Shown here one piece after another: positions 55,907 to 64,000 of a DNA stretch of 64,000 bases; the first letter of the stretch is position 1, and each line of letters opens with the position of its first letter. This DNA comes from Akanthomyces muscarius (lineage: Eukaryota; Ascomycota; Sordariomycetes; Hypocreales; Cordycipitaceae): NCBI RefSeq assembly GCF_028009165.1, contig NC_079246.1:310001-374000 (forward strand), read 5' to 3'. Both the position numbers and the translations under genes were made by a program. The notes beneath the pieces were generated by a model, which saw only the letters and a program-made list of their open reading frames with translations, was not told the DNA's origin and did no database searches.

Positions 55907-56870
55907 GGTGGACGGTTCAAGATTGGCAACTTGGTGACAATCGGGACGTGGTCTTCTACAGAGTGGTGCGCAGCTCTACAGTAGCTCCGCAGCATGTGAG
56001 TAGGCTCCAAGAGTGTAATTCCAGCTTGCATGAGTTCCTGGGTCTTCTGGAAAGGTTCTACAAAAAAAATTGTAGCGGCCATCTTGCGCTTTTATAGCTT
56101 TCTCTCATTTTTACGACTTACACGAGCCGCGGCGTCTACTTCGGCCAGAGAAGATCAGCAAAAGCTGGACTGGCGGCGTTGTGGCTGTGTCGGCGCTAGA
56201 CATGCAGGTGAGCATTGCAAAACGGATTCAATTGGTCAAGGAACTGAAATCAGGCATTTGAGGGATATACCGGCCAGTAGATGCGCAGGTGAGCGTGCCG
56301 TAATTCCGGGGTATCGTTGGCAAAATGCGGGGGTGAACCAACACCATTCCCACCATTACCCGCATGTCCTAAGATAGTACAGTTGCTAAGATTATATGTC
56401 TCGATACAGAAACGATTACTTGGATTGACCCTTATAGATAACAACTTGCAAGTCTAGCTACTGAGATGCCTTTTTCGTAACAAAATAGGGCAGGTCGCAA
56501 CTTCGTGTAGCATGCCAATCCTTGGCACAGAAAGATCCGTGCATTACTTTCTCGACGTAGGGGTTTTTTCTCGTAATTAGGCATGGTAAGTCTCCTTGTA
56601 TGTATCTTGCGCACGGTTCGATGAAACTCGGGGATACAAATTTCCACTGCAAACATCCTTGCAGTACATCGGTGCTCTGTATTTCGGAAGCATTATCGAA
56701 GCTTTAGCACAGCAACTGCCGAGCACTCTGCCAAGGTTGTTTACAAGCACGTGGTACAGAATTCAAGACATAATTGCGTCAGGTAAATGAGCCTAGCCAC
56801 TGTAGAGGTTTTTTTTGGTCTTTGAACAACCTAGTTAGACCAGTTTACCGAGACATCCTTTCACCTACCG
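55907..56870. other. Intergenic region, peptidase promoter
   Basis: Upstream of the peptidase and downstream of the MFS gene, both minus strand. No frame is supported. Confidence 0.5.
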
Positions 56871-58721
56871 CTAACCACCAGCGACGAAGCCCAAGTCCAA
56901 CTTTTCGAATCGCATTAAGACCGAGCTGACGACCCCCAGCGCTCCGGCTGCGGCAACCATGCTGAAGATTTTGCGAATTGTCGTTGCCACGGCTGTGACG
57001 GCAAGGCCAATCGTTTCTTCATCGTGGGAGGAGAAAACGGGAGATATGCTGCCTGCCAAAGCCGACCGAATGAAATCCTCTGGGAAGCCTCGACCGGCGA
57101 AGGCATTCTCAAGCTCATGTACTCCAACGTTTTGAAACAGTGTTCCTGCAATCGCGAGACCAACCGCAACGGTGCCTATCTGGGAAAGGTTGATGAAGCA
57201 AATCGCCCGTGGCACATCCTTGGGGTCGACCTTGGTGACAGCGACAGCATAGCCAATCTGGAAGAGCAAGCCAAGTCCGCTCGCGGCAATGGCTTCATAC
57301 CCGTAGATCTTGGCAGCGGATGTAGTTTCATCAATGGTGCAAAGCAGAGCGCCTCCAATTAGGACGAAGCAGCCACCGACAAAATAGTAGAGATTGTACC
57401 GACCGACGAGAGGAAGCGAGCCACCAGCGACTAGTACGAAGAATATGAACAGGCAGATGAAGGGGAGGAGACGTATCGCTGCCTGTATAGCTGTATCACC
57501 TTTTGTGAACTGGAAGAAGAGTGGGGTATAGTAGAGCACAACGCCTTGAGCAGCACCAGCAGTGCCGGTTGCAACATACAAGAGGACCAGGGTTCGTGAT
57601 CTGAGGAAATGCACAGGAAATATTCGGTGCTCCTCGGATGTGAAGATCTTGAGGCCCTGTTGTAAGATAAAGGTAATCAAGCAGACGCCAAAAACTACCC
57701 AAAGGGCGATGGATCCGCCAGACTTCCAAGCAAAGGTTGATCCACCAAATGTGAGAACAATCATGAATAGAACAACAGTGGCTGCAAATAGAGATGTTCC
57801 AATCCAATCAATCTCCTTCAACTTGGGCAAGACTTTGAGGTCTGGGCGAGGATTCCTGCCTGGGACGAAGAAGATGTAAACGGGTAGGATGAAGCCAGCA
57901 AGTGGAAGATTGATGTAGAATGCCTATGGGCAAGCATTAGCATAATCCTTTCAAGCGGAAATGGGTTACAACGACCACGTACCCAGCGCCAGGTTGCACT
58001 GCTGACGGAAAATGCGCCGCCGATAACTGGTCCAAGAATACATCCCACGCCGCAGCTCAGGCCAGTGAGGGCGTTGTATATCGGCGCTTCCTTGGGGGTA
58101 GAAAACGAAGTCATGTAGGTAAGTGCTCTGCAAATTATCAGTCTTCTGCCCAGCGCTCCCGACGAGAGTTTCTGCTCGTCATCGGGGCCAAACTCACCCC
58201 AGATACATGCCAGCGCCTCCTATGCCCGCAACGGCGCGGCCGATAATCAGGGCGTTGGACGTGGGCGCCGCGCCGCAAATGGCACTACCAATCTCAAAGA
58301 GGCAGACGCTGGCAATGACGAGCGCCTTGACATCAAATAGCCCGTACGCCCGACCGAGCGGGAGGATCATGGCTGCCGAAGCCATGGGGAACGCGAGGCC
58401 GATCCATGGTAGGTTCTCAATGTGGCCTAGTGATTCGTAGGCTTGCGCTTGCACGTCGGCGGCGATGGTGGTGTCCAGACCTTTGACAGCATCAGTATGT
58501 ACATTAGTTTGGGGGATGGAATATGGGGGAAACGTGTTTTTACCGTAAAGAAGAGCCCCAAGGTATAGGACTATACATGTAAGGGCCCATTTCCAAGCTG
58601 CCAAGTCACCTCGTGGATGGGCAGTTTGAGCATCGTGAGCAAGCTCATCAGCGCTCTTGGTAGCACCGGCGCCGGCTTCGGCATCGCTTGGTATAGTGGA
58701 CTTTTCGGAGTTCTTCTCCAT
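56871..58721 (-). CDS. MFS transporter, DHA2-like (14 helices)
   Basis: Four minus-strand exons (58544-58721, 58198-58480, 57983-58127, 56871-57923) encode 552 residues. It is a major facilitator of the drug:H+ antiporter-2 type, expected in the plasma membrane or vacuole. A hydrophilic 45-residue start precedes helix 1. Key motifs are LDTTIAAD with PWIGLAFPMASAA in helix 2, RAVAGIGGAGMYLG in helix 4, the antiporter motif C-like GLSCGVGCILGPVIGGAFS, and WRWAFYINLPLAGF at the third splice. The second half carries the usual helix pattern to a C-terminal VAGG. Intron 1 (63 bases) is stop-free and in phase, so its retention would insert 21 residues after YG. Such transporters often export toxins or secondary metabolites, but no biosynthetic genes lie beside it, and the substrate cannot be inferred. 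Confidence 0.92.
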
Positions 58722-59366
58722 TCTGATATTCCGAGTAAGGGTGGTCTGGGAGGCGGTTTTCGTTGGATACTACGCAGAACAAGCCCGGTCTACCAACACG
58801 GCGTTTGCGTATATATAGGCATCGCGTGATTGTAGCTCGGGCAAGAATGACACCATGTTTGTAAGGCGGATTGTATAGTGCTATAAAGAGGGCCGTTTTC
58901 CCGTTGGGTCAATAATGCTCCGTAAGTATACATCGCACCGGTACTACCATTCCCTTTCTGTATGGTTGATAGCCATATCGTTGTTGCTTGTAGGGCAGAG
59001 AGCTGCGGCTCTGGCTGGGCCATAGGTGGATGTCCATGGGGTAGGGTCTCCCAGCTGATTTCACATCAAGAGCTGATTAAATTTCCCAGAGCACACACAC
59101 GGGGGCTGAGAAATGGGGAAAGACGTAGACTCGTTCTGTTGGTTTAAAGCCTACTTTGGCTTCGCAGGCTGACAAGGGCTGAGGGCTGGTATGGTGGCCT
59201 CTTTTTCGCAGCTGCCGCATACTGTACTCGGACAACCGAGACCCTGCTGGTCGGAGATTATGATTCAAGGTACACATTATCGGATGAGGTAAACATGGCT
59301 CTCAGGTAAATTTCCGTGTGGGGTTTTTGTTTTTTTCGTTGGTGCATTTGACAACGGCAGCTTGAG

Positions 59367-59520
59367 GCGGACATTTGCGGACATTTCTACGCGGGCATTT
59401 GTTTGTAAACATTTTTCCATGGGCAACTTTTCACGAATGTCTCTTTACGTACATTCCTTTCTAAGCGTTTATTGCGAGCATTTATTTGCGATGACTTATT
59501 TGTGGACATTTCTTTTCGGA
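59367..59520. repeat. Degenerate GGACATTT-type tandem array
   Basis: Roughly 8-10 imperfect units built around (G)CGGACATTT, GGGCATTT, GTAAACATTT and GTGGACATTT, spaced about 10-20 bases. A decayed minisatellite. Confidence 0.6.
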
Positions 59521-60528
59521 CTTGAATCACCAAGCTTGGCGCCGTTTCTATCCCAGTACTCTACAATAGGATCAGACCGACGGAGTACACAGCCAGTCGA
59601 CGAATCATATTGTTCGGCAGAATGCTACAAGAGGTGCAAGCGTAGCATAGTGGAGCGCTTCTTTTAAGCATGGCAGGTCTAGCATGATGATGCTTAATTT
59701 ACGGATTACTGCACATGTCTTGCGCGACACTGTCCAGCTGGCAGAAATACTGCAACACCATGCCGGGGAATTCATCCCACGAGACGGCATCGACAATGAC
59801 AGTCGACCTTGCGCCATCCGTGGTCTACATAGTGTATGTCGTTGGCGCTAGACACGCGCATCGGCCTTGTTATGCAGTAGGTCGGTCTTGCGATGGCCTC
59901 ATAAAGGCAGACGCTAGGCCCAAAGATCAAGATCAGGCTGTGGAATAGATGGATGCGCGGATGCAGCAATGCACAAAACATGCAAGATGCCTGTCGATCT
60001 CGCTGCCGCATCTCCGACAGGTATCTCGTTGAAGATGCAGCAAACACTGTTTGTGTCAAGTTAAGAAACGATGGTTTGCTGGCCAAGAATGCGGCTTGAA
60101 CGCGCCATGTGGCTTTGTTGTGGCTAGGGGAGCACATGCTGTGGCTCAGTGTAGCAGTTCGCGTCACCACCACCGCCACCTGGTGCCAGGAGATCAACAG
60201 AACAGTCACGCGATTGACCCAGCGGTACCTGCCGGACGACGCGCTAAAACAAGTACTTCCAGGTATCAGTACCCGCAAAAGTTCAGCTGCTCAGGCACCT
60301 ACGGCCGCCCGCAGCTGCTGATCGGCCTCGCTGAAAGGTACTTGGAGGTACCTCAGCCCTCCTTGAGCTGGCACACACACACCTTATCGCAGCCTTGATT
60401 AACAGCTTGATCAGCACCTGTGTCCTCTTGTTGCTGTACCAGTACGTACTCGTGCTGCTGCCAGTAACCACGTTAGACCGCCCGTCACATTTTCACAGGC
60501 ACCACGGCTGCCACCACCAAAACTCTTG

Positions 60529-60560
60529 CCCACCACCACCACCACCACCACCACCACCAC
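60529..60560. repeat. CCA microsatellite, about 10.7 copies
   Basis: Perfect CCA trinucleotide run in the leader region of the Ice2 gene, followed at about 60,740 by a shorter CTAC/CCTA run. Confidence 0.9.
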
Positions 60561-60929
60561 AATCTCAACGCGCCTCATCTCTCCACGTCTTGACACTACT
60601 GCATACGTCTGGCCTCATCAGGCGCACCACCGAAACTGCCACGATACCCATCTCCGATACTGCTCGCCGCCTCGACCGCCGTTCACACAACGACCAAGCT
60701 CAGCTACAGCTACAACCCATCTGGGCTCCGCCAAACCTACCTACCTACCTACCTTACCTATCAAGCTTGTGATCGGTGGACCCCTTCCATAACCACAAGC
60801 CCAACGAAAAAAAAAATCGAAAACTCACAACCAGCGACGAAGCACAACTACGACAGCTTTGTTTTCTCCAAAGCCTTTATCACACGGACCACCCCTCCGT
60901 CGGGCGGCTCCCCTCCTCTCGTCGCTCCG

Positions 60930-62294
60930 ATGTGGTGGACATTCAGCGTGCTCTTCAGCGCCGTCTTCCTCTTCAGCATCGTCCTCTCCATACCCGTCGC
61001 CTTTGACGTCGGCGGCCGCGACTCGGGCCTCGCCTACAGCCTCGCCCTCTTTGTCTACTACGTCGCCTACTCGTGCCTGCGCATCGCCGTCCCCGAAAAG
61101 TCGCGCTTCGGATGGTCCGTCCACGCCTTCCTGCGCCTCTCCCAGTGGGTCGTGATTCCCGCCCTGCTCATCTGGGCCCTCGGCCAGTTCGCCATTGACG
61201 CCCCGGGCTCCGGCTGGGTCGAGCGCACCCTCAGCCGCGGCGGCGGCATCCTCCACGCAAAGACGCCCGCCTCGTGGTCCGAGTACTTCTTCGGCAAGAA
61301 TGGCCTGCTCGAGACCGTCACCCTCGGCGTCTGGGACAACATCCTGCGCTACTCGGGCCCCGTCTTCCAGCTGCTCGAGGGCTTCTGCACCTTGCTCGTC
61401 ATCCAGGCCGCCGGCCAGATCACCCGCTGGCTCGTGAACCGCGGACGCAGCGACACCTGGGTCGTCAGTATTCCATATTTCCTTTGCTGTACTTGAAAAT
61501 ATGCTAATACTCTGCAGATTGTGCTCCTCGTCTTCTCCGCCTCCATCATCGCCAGCGCCGTCTACTTTCTCTGGCGAGTCGCCCAGTTCCCGCAAATCAG
61601 CAACTTTGATGCCACGCTCATTGGCGTCACCATGACCACCGCCGTCTTCCTGTGCGCCTACGGTATTGGAAGCGGCCGCGGCAGTCCTGTCGAGTCGTCG
61701 CTGCTCTTTGCCTACGTCGTTCTCTGCGTCTACCAAATCTTTACCGACTACATGCCTTCCGGCTCGGCCGCCAATCCCGAGGATATTGGCGTCGCCCAGC
61801 CCGAGTTTCCACCTCTGCCGCCCATCATCATGGCCTCGTACTCGACCGTCATGCACCTCCTCAGCTCCCTGCCGAGTGCCATGCACTCGTCGCTCGCCTT
61901 TCTCTACGCCGCCTTTCAAACTATCACGCCGTCCGTCATCATCTCGCTCACCTACAGACTCCTCGTCTTTTACTGCGCGACCCGCATCATTCCCTCGGTC
62001 CGTGACCTCGGCGCCAGAGCCCTGCTGCGGGATCCCGACTTTGACGACACCGAAACCTCGAGCGTCTTTCTGGGCATTCTCAGCTGGTTCTCCCCGTCGA
62101 TCCTCGTGGCCGTTTACACCAGCCTGCTGCTGCAGCACTTTTCCGCCAGCGAAGGCCCCGACGGCTGGACGTTAAGGGCCGGTGATGCCGGCAGCAGCAA
62201 CTGGCGCTGGATCAACGTCGGCCTCACCATGGTCCTGTACGGTGTCGAGCTCTACCTCGGCACTGAGCAACAAGACCACTGGAAGGTGGACTAA
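60930..62294 (+). CDS. ice2: Ice2-family ER membrane protein
   Basis: Two exons (60930-61463 and 61518-62294) encode 436 residues. In yeast, Ice2 is an ER protein important for cortical ER inheritance, ER-lipid droplet coupling and the control of phospholipid synthesis. About nine to ten hydrophobic helices are visible, beginning directly at the N-terminus (MWWTFSVLFSAVFLFSIVLS, an uncleaved type). Family blocks include SLALFVYYVAYSCLRIAVPE, LGVWDNILRYSGPVFQLLEGF, IVLLVFSASIIASAVYFLW after the splice, and LLQHFSASEG with a final YLGTEQQDHWKVD. The intron (GTCAGT donor, TGCTAATA branch, CAG acceptor, 54 bases) lies between TWV and IVLLV. A 437-codon minus-strand frame fully overlaps it but is an artefact of GC-rich codon use. 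Confidence 0.92.
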
Positions 62295-63220
62295 TTCTTC
62301 CTCTTTCCTTCTTTTGCTTCATTTTTCGCAAGATACCAAACTGTCTTTGTCAAGCAATCAGGTCTGAGCATTCCTTGCAGCTCAAGCCAACATCTCATCC
62401 GTCTTGTCATTACGATACCGTCGATGTCCACAATGTCGACCCAAGTGACACGAATGGTCAAGTCAAACCTAAGAGCGCATTCCAAGGGATGGTGATTGTC
62501 TTTACGTCCTTTTTTTTCTTACCCATAGCACATAGCACAAGCTTTTCTTCTTTTCTTCAAAACACAGGGTCTGGGAATGGTGGTATGGAAAATGGTGATC
62601 TGGAGACTTTTTTTTCTCTTCCTTTTTCTTATCTCAGGCTTTTGAAAGCTTCAGAACGGCGTTTATCACGGTTTTAGGAACTCTTTTTCTCTTCATCTGG
62701 TTTTTCTTTTCTCCCAGGAAGCATGGCGATGGTGATATACGTCTATTTTTTCTGTTTCTTCTTTTCATTCTTCTGTTCATAGGTAGAACAATCTCAATAA
62801 TGTTTGTTCTTCAGATCGGGCTAGAAAAGATGGTGAATATTTGTCTTGCTTTCGAAACCCTGTCCCCAATCGTGGTTGAATAGGACCGTGAGGCGGTTGT
62901 CTCGCGCCGAGATCGCGCCGGACCGTCATTGCTACCCCACCAAGATATCTCACATCACCCGCATCAACGTCCGACCCAGCCGCGTCACACACGTTCTGCG
63001 ATTGGATCTTTTCAAAAGTGCAAGCTTACGATACATTGCCCATTGTCTATTAACTGATACATGAGCTGAATCGGGCGAGGCGCTTATCACCGACGCACCT
63101 CACCTCGGCACCGCCCTACCCTATATGTGGTCAACCGAGGTTCAAGCACACCATCTTCCACATATCTAATCGGCCTGTTCACACCTCACTACCTCTCCAG
63201 AATCCATCAATCCTCTCAAA
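62295..63220. other. Intergenic region between two plus-strand genes
   Basis: Ice2 3' flank and hydrolase promoter. T-rich runs dominate 62,500-62,790. No gene. Confidence 0.5.
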
Positions 63221-64000
63221 ATGGCAGACCGGCCAGCCCCATACCACACCAGAGGCCTGCCGGCCCCTCCCCCCGTCTCCGTGCACACCATCCCCATGGC
63301 CGGTCTCCTCGTCGACGTCTACGGCCTCGACGAGCTCCCCGCCGACCGCGCCTCTGTGCCTACCACCTGTCTGTGGCTGCTGCACCCTCGTACCCGCACC
63401 CGCAGCCACATGATGGACATTGCCTCGCGCGCCCTCGCCGCCTGGCACGCCGACGACGCCAGGCGTTGGCGCAGCCGCGGGCTCGTCGCGCTGGCGTTTG
63501 ACATGCCCAACCACGGGTCGCGGCTCGTTAGCGCCGCGGCCAACGAGGCATGGGACAAGGGCAACGAGACGCACGCGGTGGACATGCTGGGCATGGTCAA
63601 GGGCGCGGTGGCGGACATGGCCGGCCTGATGGACGTGGCCGAGGCGTATCTCGGCGTCGGGGCGGACGCGCACGTCTGCCTGGGATGGAGCCTGGGCGGG
63701 CACAGCGCGTGGCAGGCGTGGATGGGCGAGGACCGCATCGATGCGGCGGTGGTGATTGTCGGATGCCCCGATTTCATGAGTACGTGATTCCGTCTCCCCG
63801 CTGCACACACACATATATATGAGACCGCCTTGTATAACCAAACATGGCGCTGACGTACGTTGTAAAGGCCTTATGAGCACCCGTGCTGCCGCTGGAAACC
63901 TCACGCCCGCGGGGGAGAGCTTCCTCGGCAGCCGTTACTTCCCGTCGAGCCTCGTGCGGACAACGCTCGCGCACGACCCCAAAGGTCTGCTCTTCGGCAC
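63221..64000 (+). CDS. Alpha/beta hydrolase, 5' part (runs off the window)
   Basis: Exon 1 is 63221-63779 and exon 2 begins at 63868, continuing past base 64000, so only the first 230 or so residues are visible. The joint reads DFMS-LMSTRAAAGNLTP. The oxyanion-side motif WLLHPRTRTRSH (about 52-63), an N-P-H-G segment (DMPNHGSR) and the nucleophile elbow GWSLGGHS (Ser157) identify an alpha/beta hydrolase. An aspartate and a histidine of the triad should lie beyond the window end. Members of this kind in fungi are cytosolic esterase-like proteins of unknown substrate. The intron has a GTACGT donor and AAG acceptor, 88 bases. Confidence 0.82.

Larger units (their letters stand above)
58722..60929. 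other. Long divergent intergenic region with simple repeats
   Basis: Between the MFS (-) and Ice2 (+) starts. It contains a degenerate GGACATTT array (59,367-59,520), a CCA repeat (60,529-60,560) and a CCTA run near 60,740 in the Ice2 leader. Frames such as 59772-60278 on the minus strand are not supported. Confidence 0.5.

Noticed and set aside
59700..59830. Short coding-like minus-strand segment (VIVDAVSWDEFPGMVLQYF)
   Set aside because: Only about 40 codons, preceded by a stop, no splice-compatible neighbour and no recognised family.
60825..62138. 437-codon minus-strand open frame overlapping the Ice2 gene
   Set aside because: It runs through Ice2 coding sequence and its intron, is Glu/Gly/Asp-rich without any domain, and arises because C-rich third positions on the coding strand remove stops from the opposite strand.

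Overview
This is eukaryotic DNA from a filamentous ascomycete, most likely a member of the Sordariomycetes and probably the Hypocreales. Protein-coding genes are broken by short introns of mostly 50-110 bases with GT...AG (twice GC...AG) ends and CTAAC/CTGAC-like branch sites. There are no operons, genes lie on both strands, and the recognisable proteins are typical of this group: two Zn2Cys6 regulators, a cyanamide hydratase, a DUF3455 secreted protein and an Slt2-type MAP kinase. I found no tRNA, rRNA, CRISPR array or intact transposon.

The window has two halves of different character. Bases 1 to about 14,600 are gene-poor and look like accessory DNA: two small secreted proteins (1936-2577 and 8799-9107), and three broken genes (an F-box gene at 3402-5150, the tail of an ENA-type cation P-type ATPase at 7659-8002, and an inosine/uridine-preferring nucleoside hydrolase at about 10549-11497), separated by long non-coding stretches with TA-rich patches that look like mutated repeat remnants.

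From 14,633 to the end the DNA is ordinary gene-dense chromosome. In order: DUF3455 secreted protein (+), Slt2 cell-wall-integrity MAP kinase (-), Zn2Cys6/Fungal_trans regulator (+), cyanamide hydratase (+), low-molecular-weight tyrosine phosphatase (-), Ups1/PRELI mitochondrial lipid transfer protein (-), Rog1-type lipase (-), a cysteine-rich orphan (-), NAD-dependent epimerase-like protein (+), a second Zn2Cys6 regulator (-), YCII-domain protein (+), DUF2408/CUB1 protein (-), ribosomal stalk protein P1 (+), UBA-UBX protein (-), VAP/Scs2 ER contact-site protein (+), sphingolipid delta4-desaturase (-), AAAP amino-acid transporter (-), APH-like phosphotransferase (+), M3A oligopeptidase (-), MFS transporter (-), Ice2 ER protein (+) and the 5' part of an alpha/beta hydrolase (+). 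A second relic-bearing island lies at about 29.6-32.0 kb.

The genes do not form one pathway. Several act in membrane lipid or ER biology (Ups1, Rog1-like, VAP, desaturase, Ice2), but they are interspersed with unrelated genes. The only neighbour pair that suggests a local functional link is the regulator at 20102-22116 followed on the same strand by the cyanamide hydratase at 22675-23476. Exon boundaries were placed by hand from splice signals, reading-frame continuity and family similarity; for every spliced model the exons sum to a whole number of codons. I did not find a convincing new molecular system. The most useful unusual observations are the two GCATGT-donor introns, the small cysteine-rich proteins and the group of decayed genes.
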